Assembly: GCA_964006375.1 (NCBI GenBank)
Contig: OZ023262.1
Span: 93,790,476 to 93,854,475, forward strand
DNA length: 64,000 nucleotides
From: Tillus elongatus
Lineage: Eukaryota > Arthropoda > Insecta > Coleoptera > Cleridae
Reading direction: 5' to 3'
Positions 37,670 to 50,451 of the stretch are shown here, piece after piece (positions within the stretch are counted from its first letter, which is position 1; each line of letters starts with the position of its first letter). The notes beneath the pieces were generated by a model that was given only the letters and a program-made list of their open reading frames with translations, was not told the DNA's origin and did no database searches. The position numbers were made by a program, and so were the translations under genes.

Positions 37670-38090
37670 CTTAACTTTATGGTTAAGACGTTTGACTTTT
37701 TAAAACAATTTATTTAATACTTTGAACAATCAATACTTAATTACTTAGTTACAAAAAAATGAATAATATATAATACTAAAAGTAAGACGATCAACCTACA
37801 TGTGATCTAAAGTCTCAGCACTCGGTGTGCGAAGGACTAACTCGGAACAAGAAATGAACGGTTCTCCCACTGTGATTAGCCTCTTTATAGTCTTTCCTCC
37901 AGGCGTGGCACTATTGTCTCTGGATCACAAGGAATCTGCTGATGTTGATTCTCACAGTGATATTCCGTTCTACTTGCACTTTGGAACTGCAAGTTCTTGG
38001 CTCCGTTCAGACGGCGGCTGACTCAGCGGTTCTTACCGTGGGAAGGCGGCATTGTATTATAATGGGCCATTGTTTGGGCTCCATTTATCT
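37669..38090 (-). repeat. 5' LTR of the errantivirus-like element (promoter side)
   Basis: Minus-strand start AGATAAATGG, end TTAAGT. It carries the TATA-like element (about 37884-37891), which would drive the genomic RNA leftward. It differs from the other LTR at about five sites. Confidence 0.9.
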
Positions 38091-38094
38091 CGCG
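38091..38094. repeat. target-site duplication CGCG, right
   Basis: CGCG directly outside the LTR. Identical to 30508-30511. Confidence 0.8.
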
Positions 38095-38276
38095 TTACGG
38101 TGTGCCAGTTTATATAGTATATAGTGGAGAATACGTATGCTGGGGTTTAGTGGAAGAGTAAAGCACACATTTATGTGTTGCACTGAACTCTGCCCCGATA
38201 CTGCATTAAAGGTTATTGTTTTTTTTTTGTGAATTTTGTATTATTATTTTTTCGTTGAAGTACAAATAAAGGCTTC

Positions 38277-38428
<152 letters not shown>

Positions 38429-38834
38429 AAAATATAGATAAACATAGATAATCATCGTATTAATTATTTCCACATTTTTTGTGCAGATTCGCTAAATAAT
38501 CACTTAGACTGATCAATTATAAGAATTGAATAAAACCTGACAAAAAAGCTAAAACTGATCCCTACATGAGTCTTGGTATACGATTATTAATGTAAATAAA
38601 TGTTTCCAGCTTTAGAGTCTGTAGGTAAAGGGAGTGTTATACAAAACTTAAAGCAGAGGGCATGCTTGTCACTTTTAAAAGGCAAAATAGAAGCTGTTCC
38701 ATTTTTTCAAATTCAGTCACTATTTGAGAGCGTCGTGCGCGGCATTTCAGTTTTTTCTACGAATAATATAAACAAAAACCTCTCACAATGCGTCATTTTT
38801 ATGACACTCTGCTCTCTATTATTAAAAAGCCTGG
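38429..38834. other. non-coding, nothing recognised
   Basis: One 85-codon plus-strand ORF (38600-38857) runs into the next repeat and has no family resemblance. I do not call it a gene. Confidence 0.5.
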
Positions 38835-39160
38835 ACGCAGCAAGTGCGTTATGGTAGTGAATTTTCATAGAAATCGTTTGGCACAAAATATTTTATTATA
38901 GCTTTTTTTCTTGTAACATAGAAATCCAAATTTTGGTGTATAGTTTACTTTTTATATCATAAACCTATCTACCAAATTTGGTTTTCATAGCTTTTTTATT
39001 TTTGAGAAAAAAATTTTTGTTGAAGGAAAACTCAAAATCTTTCCGGAAAACCTTGACCGATTTTCCTGACTAACGAACTTATCCAAGCCATTTACAAAAG
39101 GAAAGTACATGCCAAATTTTATCAAAATCGGCATATTATTTTTTGAGTTATCGGTGTGAT

Positions 39161-39250
<90 letters not shown>

Positions 39251-39372
39251 AAACTGACCCTGGATATGGGTTCTAGGGGTCCTAGTTCGCGCTCATTTGC
39301 AAAAAAATTTTCAAAATTCAAAAGTCGAGATCTCCCCATTAGTGAATTTTTTTCTACGAAAATTCACTAAAA
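38835..39372 (-). repeat. TA-core repeat copy, both ends present
   Basis: End B is at 38831-38862 (CTGGACGCAGCAAGTGCGTT). The module with CCGATTTTCCTGACTAACGA and ATCAAAATCGGCATATTATT is followed by (TA)n at 39169-39248. The flank with GGATATGGGTTCTAGGGGTC and the end-A hairpin close it at 39339-39372. Confidence 0.8.
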
Positions 39373-39730
39373 CGTCGTATCATAGTTGCTAGTGCTAAAA
39401 ATGTGAAAAGTTTCAAAAGAAATCTAATAACTAGGAAACGGTTGACGCTATCAATTTTTTTCCTTACAAACATGCAATGCAATTTGATGGAAAATGCAAA
39501 AATGCAACAATATAAGGAATATTTAATTGAAAAAAAAAAAGAACATTTTTATCACCAACGACTTATAGGCAAGCCTGCGATTGTCAAAATAAATTTATAA
39601 GATGCAGCTAAGACACCTTATGAATTATCGTACACAACTTTTTCTCGTGTCTTGTATAACGACGGATATATTGAGCTTTACCGTAGAAATGCGTCACCCT
39701 GTATATATCTAAACAGATGAAAACTGAAAC
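39373..39730 (-). repeat. partial long-form TA-core block ending CACCCTGTATA
   Basis: 39540-39660 shares ACCAACGACTTATAGGCAAG and AAGACACCTTATGAATTATC with 45160-45240 and 12565-12640. 39680-39700 (GCGTCACCCTGTATA) looks like a mariner-type end flanked by TA. Confidence 0.45.
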
Positions 39731-40399
39731 TAACCCACGGGGGCCTAGTTGGCCTTCACCTAGCTTGATCTGAGAATGTAGAAAATAGAAAAATGTGCAA
39801 AGAAACAATATTCTGTTGCATTGTCTAATCCATCAACTCAAATTCGCAGCTTTTAAGACCTATTGAAAGTGTTTTGTAAAATAACAGCGGAAACAGAATT
39901 TTGTCACGGTAAGCTGAGTTCTGTTTATTCAGTTATCGGTGGAACGATTATCTGAAGCAGTATCAACGGAGACAAAATGTACATTAAATTACTTAACGAA
40001 TGACTGCGAAATGAAAGATTATTGATTTATACGGCAATAAGAACTAATGGGCTCATTCAGTTCATCAAAAGTAAGAACGTCTAATGGATGGGCGTTATGG
40101 GTATTGAATCACGTCAGCAAAACACGAGAATCAACTTCGTTAACGACTTGTACAAACACTGCATTTCAGATAATATTTTTGGGTAAAGCAAAGTAAATAA
40201 AAAATTTTGAATTACCAATATTTTTTCTGGACGCAAAGCCATGATGAGTGCGTTACGCATTAAAACAATATGACCCTTGATCTAGCCACGGCGCGAAAAC
40301 CGGACAATCAATTAAATTTGATGTTCTGTTTTCAGGGTAATATATGTGCGAGATTGAGGCTCGCAATGTTTTATAAATCACATATAGCCTTAAGCAGTA
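39731..40399. other. non-coding; one worn end-B motif
   Basis: No ORF of note. 40228-40260 has a degenerate TCTGGACGCAAAG ... GAGTGCGTTA, the end-B motif of the TA-core family. Confidence 0.45.
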
Positions 40400-40401
40400 T
40401 A

Positions 40402-42271
40402 CAGGGTGGCGCATTGAAAACGAAACAGACCGATTTGCGTCCAGAGACTTTTTTAAGAAACGCTGAAACACGTGAATTTTAATATTGAGGGGGACATGTT
40501 TTGACATAAAACTCAACTTTGTCACATCAACCCCTTAAGGGTAGTGATAACAACCCTTATATTTTAAATAGGGAACATGGGTCTATTGTTACATCCTTTA
40601 AAAGCTCCTTCCTTTCTGAATTCAGCACACTAATTTTTTTGAAGTTTTATCAACTCGTTTAAAAATTATTCACAGTTGGAGTTGCAAAAACGTATTTCAT
40701 TCATTGTGATAAGAAATGCAATAAGAGTCAATTTTTCGTTAAAAAAACTTAAAAAACAAAATCAAACGTTCAAAAACGTTTATTCAGTTAAGTAAGTGCT
40801 CAAATTGTTGACCACCAGCTTCCATATAAAAGTACACATTTTGTTCAAAAGGAGCTCTGACATTCTGGAGCATTTGTGGAGTTATTAGACGGCATTCTGC
40901 AACAATGCGTCGTCGTAATTTTTACAGAGACTCTGGTTCTGTTGTGTAAATCCTATTTTTTAAATAGCCCCATAGAAAGGAGTCTAAAGAAGTTAAATTC
41001 GATGATCTAGATGGCCACTCAATAGCACCTCTACGCCCAATCCATTTTCCTGAAAACTCTTTGTTCAAAAACCCCCTAACACCTTGTGAAAAATGCGGTT
41101 GAAACACTAATTGATTTTCTTGATAGCGATCATCATTTTCAACGATATCTTCTAGTAACTCCAAATACGTTTCGCCACTCAAAGTGCCATCAAGAAAAAT
41201 TGGTCAGATTAAACGGTCTCTAAAAATGCCAGTCCAGACATTCTATTTCTGTGAAGTTTGAGTGTGGACTTCGTTACAATTTATTATCAGCCCAATAACG
41301 ACAATTATGACGATTGACTTGGTTTCATAAAAACGTACACTCGTCTGAAAAACAGATATTAGACAGAAAGTTTCCGTTATCAGCTATTCCTGCAGTCATA
41401 GCGTTACAAAAATCCAGCGCCGATCAAAATCATCTTCATGCAGTTGTTGTGCAAGATGAATTTTAGACGGGTGAAATTTATGATGCTTCAATATTCGCTG
41501 AATAGTTCTTGTTTTGATGTTTGAAACAGTGGCCAATTTTCTCGTCCTCAAAGTTGGGTCTGCAGTAATTTGTCCTAAAACTTTAATCTCAGTAGTCTCA
41601 TTTCTAACCGGAAATTCACGTTCAGGATCACGTTTTTTGTTGGCTACTGAACCACTTTTTTTGAAACTTTGCAACCAACTCCAAAATATATTTTCTGTTA
41701 ACATGTCTGTTCGGATGTCATCCATTAAACAAGTTTGCGGTACGATTGGCACAGTCATCGTTTTGGAAAAAAAAGAGTAATTATTTCAACTCTTTCTTCT
41801 ACAGAATACACCATTGTGAAATTAATTTTCGGTAGTACTATCAAGTATCAAACCGACGGATAAACCGAAACAATAAACCGCATTTCTCTCATTCCGATAA
41901 GAAAATTTCTGATAGTCAATTTTTTGTTTACAAACCAACAAAAAATTGACTATCAGCACATTTCTTATCGGAATGAGTGAAATGCGTTTTTGCATCTTTA
42001 ACTGTGAATAATTTTTAAACAAGTTGACGAAACTTCAAAACAATTAGTGTGCTAAATTCAGAAAAGTAAGAGCTTTCAAATCATGTAACACTCGACTCAT
42101 GTGCCCTATTTAAAATATAAGGGTTGTTATCACCAACCTTAAGGGGTCGGTTTAAGTTGAGTTTTATGTCAAAACATGTCCCCCTCAATATTAAAATTGA
42201 CGTATTTCAGCGTTTCTTAAAAAAATCTCTGGACGCAAATCAGTCTGTTTCGTTTTCAATGCGCCACCCTA
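40402..42271 (-). mobile_element. degenerate rosa-like mariner element with about 330-bp TIRs
   Basis: The ends are CAGGGTGGCGCATTGAAAAC and its inverse (GTTTTCAATGCGCCACCCTA), with TA on both sides. The TIRs, 40402-40735 and 41940-42271, are inverted with several indels. The transposase remnant lies inside on the minus strand. A perfect-looking hairpin of about 35-bp arms lies at 41899-41975 just inside the right TIR. Confidence 0.8.
40922..41758 (-). pseudogene. dead rosa-like mariner transposase
   Basis: 41758-41396 holds the DNA-binding half (ATVSNIKTRTIQRILKHHKF, SKIHLAQQLHEDDFDRR). 41182-40922 holds the C-terminal half (SGETYLELLEDIV, GKWIGRRGAIEWPSRS, LDSFLWGYLKN). The first Asp block between them has no open frame. 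The expected QQDGAPPH block is shortened to FQPHF, so the second catalytic Asp is gone. It is similar in order and motifs to the intact gene at 25594-26698. Confidence 0.7.
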
Positions 42272-42304
42272 TATATTCTATTTTCTTTGGAATATTTGAT
42301 GTTA

Positions 42305-43235
42305 AAAAATTTTCAAATAAATTAAAAGAGGATCCTAAGAAACAGGTTTTTATCACACTATTTAAAAAAAATTATCATTCATTACAAAAGCACCATGTTC
42401 AGTATGTAGTATCAGGACTATTTACTCTGGTGTTTCCTGCCAAATAAATAAATTAAATAAGAATCGTAAGAAACAGGTTTTTCACTAAGTGAGGATTGGA
42501 AGCTCTGACGGGCACTGATAAACACACTTAGAGAACCCAAATCAACACAACGCACTTTAAAAGACCTGACGATAGTTTCAGTAACTAAGTTAGCGTCATC
42601 AGCGGATGAATAGTTCTGAATTATTCATCCTCTGATGACCTTCACTTGGTTAGTGAAACGACCTTCAGGTATTTTAAAATGTGTTGTGGTGATTTGGATT
42701 CTCCAAGTGTGCTTAAACAAGTTTCTATTAAACTATTTAAAAAACGTACAAATTTATCATTCAATACAAAAGCACCATGTTCAGTATGTAGTATTAGGAC
42801 TATTTACTTTGCCGTTTCCTGCCAAATAAATAAATTAAATGAGAATCCTAAGTAGCAAGTTTTTCACTAAGTGAGGATTGGAACCACTGACGGGCACTGG
42901 TAGACACACTTAGAGAACCCAAATCAACACAACACATTTTAAAAGACCTGATAATCGTTTCAGTAACCAAGTTAGCGTCATCAGCGGATGAATAGTTCTG
43001 AATTATTCATCCTCTGATGACCTTCACTTGGTTAGTGAAACGATCTTTAGGTATTTTAAAACGTGCTGTGGTGATTTGGTTTCTCCAAGTGTGCTTAAAC
43101 AAATTTTTATTAAACTATTTTAAAAACGTACATATTTATCATTAAATACAAAAGACCATATTAAATGTGCAGCATTAGGCCGATTTGCTCTGACATTTTC
43201 TGCCAAATAAATAAATTAAAAGAAAATCCTGAGAA
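42305..43235 (+). repeat. 382-bp tandem repeat, two full units and a partial one
   Basis: Period 382 bp: CACTAAGTGAGGATTGGA at 42483 and 42865, AGCGGATGAATAGTTCTG at 42601 and 42983. The first unit is partial (42305-42482). Each full unit holds an imperfect palindrome with arms of about 95 bp centred on TGAATTATTCATC near 42624 and 43006. Short ORFs across it repeat themselves and are not genes. Confidence 0.85.
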
Positions 43236-44274
43236 ACAAATTAAAATGACAATTAATTCTATTAACCTTCTAAAATTTTCGTCGAGTCGGTGGATGTTGA
43301 CCAATCAAATGATCAGAAGGCAAGAAGTAAATATTTATTTTGTCCCAATGCAATGACAGAGTTGGCGATTTTTAAACAATAATTCTAGACCATGTGTAGT
43401 TTTTAAAGAACAAACTTCGCATCGGTGGTGATTGACAAGTTTTTCGGTTTGTGTTTCAATAGTTACTTTAATTAATTTCATTAAAATGTTTGCAGAAAAT
43501 TTATTTCAAGAAGATCATTTTTGCCAATTTAAATATCTTGTGAAGAAACTTAAATTTGGGGCTGTCAATTGGACCTGGAAGGGCAAGCGGTAGTAAAAAA
43601 TGAAGATGATACGTGCAGAGATTTTTTAACGGAGATTCTCAAAAAATACCTTTTTGCAAATACAAAGCTACTTTATTTTATCAGTTCAAAAAATTCTCGA
43701 CGCATCAGGTGCGTTATAGTAGAAAATTTCGATTAAAAATAATGGTTTTCGTCAAAAAATTGTTAGTCAAATAGCAGTGTAGTATAAGTGTTAAAAACTA
43801 AGTCTGAATGCAGCAAGTGCACCGTGAAAGCGAATTTACATTAAAGAATTTAAAGTCCTCATAACGTAAATTCCCATTAGGCCAGCTTCAAAGTTTGATG
43901 CATTGTAACGTGATGTAACATTAATATGTTACATCATCAATATGTTACTATGAGAATATAATGCGTCGCTAGGTTTTTCAACTAATTATCTGTGTTAGTG
44001 TCATAAGAGATGACCCTTAAAATATGGTTGTAGATAAATGTCGATCTTCTCAATTAAATGTCTGTGGCCTCTGGCTTCTTGGGATTTGGTAAATGTTTTG
44101 TGCCCATCTTCACTGTGGTGCAATTCAAATGTTCCCTGTTTCCGCGACCGTATCCTGTACTACACATCTAAACTTTTATAAGATCCATAGATAGAGAAGT
44201 GAACTTTCTATTGTAATAAGTTTTTAGACATCACAGAAAAAATTACGCCTCCTTGTAAATTTGAACAATCTTTA
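43236..44274. other. non-coding with two worn end-B motifs
   Basis: 43686-43722 (CGACGCATCAGGTGCGTTAT) and 43800-43840 (GAATGCAGCAAGTGCACC) are degenerate ends of the TA-core family. Otherwise nothing is recognised. Confidence 0.45.
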
Positions 44275-44788
<514 letters not shown>

Positions 44789-44803
<15 letters not shown>

Positions 44804-45082
44804 AGTGCGTTATGGTAGTGAATTTTCCTAAAAATTATTTTAATAGCTAACATGTTTTTTTAAGAAAGCAGGCATCAATCTATATAGTAGAAACAATATT
44901 CCATGTTTCATCAAAATAACTTTATTGTTTGAAAATGTACAAAAATTTCCGAAAGTAAACTTAAATTGTTCCCGAAAAAACTGGTTTCCTGGTCAACCTT
45001 ATAGGTTAATAGCAAATTGAGCTATTCAAATTTGAAGCATTTAATGAAAATTCGTTACCATAACGCACTTGCTGCGTCCCGA
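44789..45082. mobile_element. core-less two-ended relative of the TA-core repeat
   Basis: Inverted ends: GGACGCCGCAAGTGCGTTAT at 44793 and the complement of GCACTTGCTGCGTCCC at 45079. About 290 bp, no (TA)n. Same design as 11283-11712, including ATCAAAATAACTTTATTGTT and ATTTGAAGCATTTAATGAAA. Confidence 0.6.
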
Positions 45083-45084
45083 AC

Positions 45085-46107
<1,023 letters not shown>

Positions 46108-46238
46108 AACAAAGTTATAATCATTTAAGTTTTTATTCTTAAAACGTCAAAAAAGTCGCGATTCTAAACCTTAAAATTGACATGTTCTGGATAGAGAACT
46201 TACATGAACGGCTATACAGCGTGAATGTCATAAAATAA

Positions 46239-46988
46239 TGTTGCGTTTTCTCCGGGTTCTGGATAAGTGAGACTTTTAATTTTAACAAAACAACTTTATT
46301 TACTCTCTAAATATGGATACAATAAAAGTTCTAGAATGTCTCTCTTACAAAACACTTAGTTTATCTGGCCTCACAATCACTAATTTGTACAAAAGTCACT
46401 AATACACTTAAACTACAGTCGCTACTCTATAACACTTCACACTAGTTACTGCTCCTTCGAGTCACTTTAACATTCTCTAACTGAACTGCCTGCGCTGGCT
46501 TACATCCATCTTTATATAGCCGTCACACCTTCTAGTTTGTTCTCGAGCGTTCTATTCCAGAATGTTCCAGGACCTTCTTTTGCTAGAAGGTTTTGTGAAT
46601 ACAGATCGGCCCCGTGTGTATACAGGGGGATGCATATACAGGATGATCCAAATGTGGTCATCACCCCTATGTTACACAAGAGGTGTTTCTCGTAATATAA
46701 GATCTATCTGCGTATACAGGGTGTAAGGGTTCTCTGCGCATACAGGGTGTGTATACAGGGTGTTCGGAATGTGCAGACCTCAGCTATCCGTTCCGACGGG
46801 GTACAAGTTGGTAACTTCGTTATTTCTGGTCCTAGAGGGTTGAGACTTCGCCTGAGGGGGGTCACCCCAGGCACCCCCAGGGGGGTGGGGAAGCGGTGTT
46901 GCCAGATTGTGCAAAAATTCCCAGATGTTGGGCAAATTCTGGATATGTGGCAACACCGCACCTGCGTCTATTGAAGTGCTTTGTAACA
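46239..46988 (-). repeat. 3' LTR of the gypsy element
   Basis: Minus strand TGTTACAAAG (46988) to GCAACA (46239), about 750 bp, with inverted TGTT...AACA ends. A TATATAAAG box reads at about 46511-46519 on the minus strand and AATAAA near 46287. The U3 part holds three TACAGGGTGT-type repeats (46696, 46742, 46753). The left boundary is inferred from the terminal motif, because no second LTR is present for comparison. Confidence 0.65.
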
Positions 46989-47000
46989 CTGCCCCCCTCC
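46989..47000 (-). other. polypurine tract of the gypsy element
   Basis: GGAGGGGGGCAG on the minus strand between the integrase stop (47003-47001) and the LTR start. Confidence 0.8.
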
Positions 47001-47925
47001 TTAAGACTGTTCGTCCCGAACAGTATTTACCGGCCGCCAACTTGGGGGTTCGTTGCCCCGGTAGGGACTCAACCTCTCTATATGAACAACTTTGGGTTTA
47101 GTTCTTGGAGACAGCTGGATTCTGTAGACTAGGTCGTTAATTTTCTTAGTCACCAAGTATGGCCCTTCCCATGGTTTCTGAAGTTTGGGACTGAGGCCCT
47201 TTCTCCTAGTTGGTTGGTACAGCCACACTGCATCACCTTCCTTGAATGTATGGGGTGTTGCTCTGCGATCCAAGCGCATCTTCATCCGGTCACTGCTTAA
47301 GAGGAGCCTATCTCTGACACATCTGTGTATAGTGCGCAGTTTTCCTTCCAGGTCGGCGACATACCCAGGTAACGTAGCTAGGTCCGCTATGTCCTCGTTT
47401 GGTGGTGGTCTCGTCATGTCGATTGGTAACCGCATCTCTCTGCCGGTCAACATCATGGATGGAGTGTAGCCGGTAGATTCATGCTGAGAGCTTCTGTAAG
47501 CTAGGAGGAACAGAGGTATCAGCTTGTCCCAGGTTCTCTGATTCTCGTCGACAAACATAGCAAGATACTGATTGATGGTCCTGTTATGCCGTTCTTCCAT
47601 GCCGTCTGATTGAGGGTGGAGTGGCGTTGTTCTCGTTTTCTTTATGCCTAGCAAGTCCATTAGGCTCTTCCAGACCTCTGATTCGAAATTCCGGCCCTGG
47701 TTTGGTGTGAATCTCCAAGGGTACGCCATGCCGTGATATGACATTTTCCATCAGGGCTTCTGCCACTGTCGTTGCATCTTGGTTGGGGATCGGCGCAACT
47801 TCAGGCCATTTCGAGAAGTAGTCCATCGCCACCATTATGTATATGTTCCCAGACTCTGTGATGGGAAAAGGTCCTGCGATGTCTACGGAAACTCTCTCCC
47901 ACGGTGTACCTGAGATGTACTGCAT
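47001..47925 (-). pseudogene. gypsy integrase remnant
   Basis: First frame 47925-47584: VDIAGPFP (first catalytic Asp) and AMDYFSKWPE. Second frame 47744-47001: QGRNFESEVWKSL, HPQSDGMEERHNRTI (catalytic Glu) and a C-terminal domain with FKEGDAVWLY and KPWEGPYLV. The frames change over at the second Asp position near 47705, where the expected T-D-Q-G is not intact. The N-terminal HHCC finger is missing: RKWE from the preceding linker joins almost directly to the sequence before VDIAGPF. Confidence 0.75.
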
Positions 47926-47929
47926 CGGC

Positions 47930-49645
47930 AGTTTCCCATTTTCGAGTGATCATGTCATTCTTTAGACACAATGAGTCCCATTGTAGCCAGTAGCCTTTAA
48001 CCTCCGCCCCAAACCGGGACACATCGTGCCACTCAGGCCTTTTCCCGTTTTGTAGCCATTCTCTAATATTTTTCAAGTCTGGATCTGTCTTCTCTGCGTC
48101 TCTGATGTATTCAAGATTTACGTCTAGATCGGTGTTATTCTCCTGTCCTGCCACCAGTTGTTTGATCTGATGAGTTACTTTGTCGATCTCTTTGTTCTCT
48201 TGTCGCTCGCAAAATTTACATTCATGCACTGAACATGGTCTTCTTGACAGGCTGTCTGCATTGGCGTGACTTCTTCCTTTTCGATGTTCGATCCGGAAGT
48301 CGTAGCTCTGCAGTTTCTCTATCAATCGGGCTATCTGTCCTTCGGGATTTCTAAAGTTCAGAAGCCATTGTAGAGCAGAGTGATCCGACCTCACGCGGAA
48401 TGTTCTTCCGTACAGGAAGCTGTGGAAATGTTCGATGGATCTTACAACTGCCAGCAGTTCTTTCCTGGTTACACAGTAATTTCTTTCTGCTTTTCCGAAC
48501 GTTTTGCTGAAGTAGCCTATCACAACTTCTTCTCCGGCTTGGAGCTGTGAGAGTACTGCCCCAATGCCATACTGGGAAGCATCGGTGTCCAGTATAAACA
48601 GTCCTTCGTCCTGAGGATAAGCCAGTACAGGAGCAGTGAGAAGACGATGTTTGAGTTCTCTAAAAGACTGTTGGCAGTCTGGTGACCAGATGAACTTTGC
48701 CTTATTTTCAGTTAGGCTATGTAGAGGTTTCGCAATGCTGCTAAAGTACTTCACAAAGCGTCGGTAGTAGCTGCAAAGTCCCAGAAAACTTCTGACCTCA
48801 TGTTTGTTCTTCGGCACAGGCCAGTCTCTTACTGCCTTTATTTTCTCTGGATCAGTTTCTATCCCTTTCTCAGAAACGACATGTCCGAGGAAACTCACTT
48901 TCTTCTGGAAGAGGACGCATTTCTTGGGATTGAGTTGCAGATTGGCACCTCTCAGTCTGGAGAAAACTTGCTTCAGATTCGCCAGGTGTTCATCGAAAGT
49001 CCTTCCAATCACCATGACATCGTCGAGATACACCAGGCATGTTTCCCATGTCAGTCCTCTCAGCACTAACTCAATTAGTCGCTCGAAGGTGGCAGGAGCA
49101 TTACATAAGCCGAATGGCATGACCTTGAATTGGAACAACCCATTCCCGGTTGAAAAAGCAGTCTTCTCCTTATCGTCTTTATGGAGTTCTACTTGCCAGT
49201 AGCCACTTTTCAGGTCTAATGTAGAGAACCACTTTGATCCAGCCAAAGTGTTCAAAGTGTCGTCGATCCGGGGCAGGGGATAACTGTCTTTCTTGGTGAC
49301 ATCATTCAGCTTTCTATAGTCCACGCAAAATCTAATAGTGCCGTCTTTCTTGTTGACCAAAACTACTGGGGACGACCAAGGACTATTAGACTCCTCGATC
49401 ACACCATCTTCCAGCATTTCGTTAACCATCGCCTTGATTTCTGATTGCTTGGCAAAAGCCAGTCTTCTCGGCGGCTGTCTAATTGGTCTTGCGTCGCCAG
49501 TATTAATTCTGTGTTGCACTAGACTCGTACGACCGGTGATTTTATCTTGAGCGAAAATATCGGCCTCCTCCAATATGAACTTCAGTGCCATTTCCACCTC
49601 CGTGTTGTTCAATTGGCCCCATGAATTCTTGAACCGCTCTACTAT
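47930..49645 (-). CDS. gypsy reverse transcriptase and RNase H
   Basis: Open frame from about 49645 (ATG at 49612). RT blocks: DGTIRFCVDYRKLN, STLDLKSGYWQVELH, MPFGLCNAPATF and YLDD (about 49030). RNase H: LDTDASQYGIGAVLS, RNYCVTRKELLAVV and SDHSALQWLLNF. A linker with HECKFCERQE precedes integrase. Residues after about 47950 are out of frame with the integrase and are a by-product of the deletion. It copied the element's RNA into DNA. It is separated from protease by the in-frame TAA at 49648-49646. Confidence 0.8.
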
Positions 49646-50411
49646 TTATACTGGCAGTCTTCTGTCTAATGCAGTGGGTGTCACGTTTCTTGACGTCACT
49701 CGGTCAATGGGCTCGCAAGTGGCGATAACCTCACCTTTCTTCAATGTGACCCTGTTAGTTTGCACGTTAGCCACTCTTATGGGTATTGTCCTCTTCGGGC
49801 CTACTAAGCATCGTGCGACGAGGGCACCATCATGTCTATCTTTTAGGGGCTCCGCTATGAGAGCATTCATACCACCAAATTTCTTCTCTAGTCTGGCTCT
49901 GACAATCTTCTTACTGTTACCAGGAATCCGTGTATCCTCGTCGACAATAAGTCTCACCCTGGGATCAGCCTTGCCTGCTGGTGGAGATAAATACAACTCT
50001 TCGTTGCCGATTCTCAAGATCTTATTCTGGAAGTCTATTGAAAAAACATCGAACTCTTCCATTATATCCAAGCCCAGAATAAATTCGTCGACGATTTCTG
50101 CGACGACAGCCTTTACCTGTAGCTCAGTACTGCCCAGCTTAATGTAAACAGCGACCTCTCCATGCACGGGTATCCTATCCCCTTTCGCTGTCTCCAACAC
50201 AGGCTGTTTGTTGGTCATGAGTGCTGACATGTTTGGCAACATGTCTGGACGTACAACGGATCTAGTGGCACCAGTATCGATGGTGAAACTGCACCGTCTT
50301 CCGCCTATGCTGCCAGATATAACGAGGCTCTCGCGGTAGCGTTGGATAGTGGAGACCTTGACTTTGGGGCCTTGGGACTCGCACGCCAGCTGTCGCCCCC
50401 TTACACTGGCG
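49646..50411 (-). pseudogene. gypsy aspartic protease part of pol, truncated
   Basis: The frame is open from the TCAGG junction at 50411 to TAA at 49648-49646. FTIDTGATRSVV near 50280 is the protease active site; FILGLDIMEEFDV near 50080 is the conserved second block. The 150 residues between protease and RT include Val-rich segments typical of gypsy pol. The gag and the start of pol are lost. The stop is in frame with the following RT frame, so it is a nonsense change or a readthrough site. Confidence 0.7.
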
Positions 50412-50451
50412 TCAGGTCAGGTCAGGTCAGGTCAGGTCAGGTCAGGTCAGG
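50412..50451 (+). repeat. interstitial telomere-type array, (TCAGG)8
   Basis: Eight perfect TCAGG units. On the plus strand the truncated gypsy lies to the left, so the G-rich strand points away from the broken element, as in a telomere added to a broken end. TCAGG is the telomeric unit reported for Tribolium and other beetles. Confidence 0.9.

Larger units (their letters stand above)
30512..38090 (-). mobile_element. errantivirus-like LTR retrotransposon, near complete
   Basis: Two 422-bp LTRs (30512-30933 and 37669-38090) differ at about five positions by eye. Both outer ends are flanked by CGCG (30508-30511, 38091-38094), a four-base target duplication of the alternating purine-pyrimidine kind these elements prefer. 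Between them, on the minus strand: tRNA-Ser-type primer site, gag, pol (protease, RT, RNase H, integrase), env and a polypurine tract. It is 7.58 kb. The order, spliced env and primer type place it near the 17.6/297/ZAM group. Two single-base frame breaks (pol near 34170, env near 32200) are the only damage I see. It belongs to an insect endogenous retrovirus lineage. Confidence 0.9.
46239..50411 (-). mobile_element. Ty3/gypsy retrotransposon, 5' truncated
   Basis: On the minus strand: protease, RT, RNase H and integrase remnants, polypurine tract and a 3' LTR. Gag and the 5' LTR are absent: the pol frame stops at 50411, where eight TCAGG units begin. Damage includes an in-frame stop between protease and RT, an internal deletion before the integrase core and a frameshift at its second Asp. 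It is less AT-rich than its surroundings. Confidence 0.85.

Noticed and set aside
38600..38857. 85-codon ORF as a small host gene
   Set aside because: It runs into end B of a TA-core repeat and has no recognisable domain or splice signals.
42483..43235. CRISPR array
   Set aside because: The repeat unit is 382 bp with no spacers, in a eukaryotic setting.
42124..43356. Series of similar short plus-strand ORFs as a gene family
   Set aside because: They repeat with the 382-bp satellite and change frame between units.
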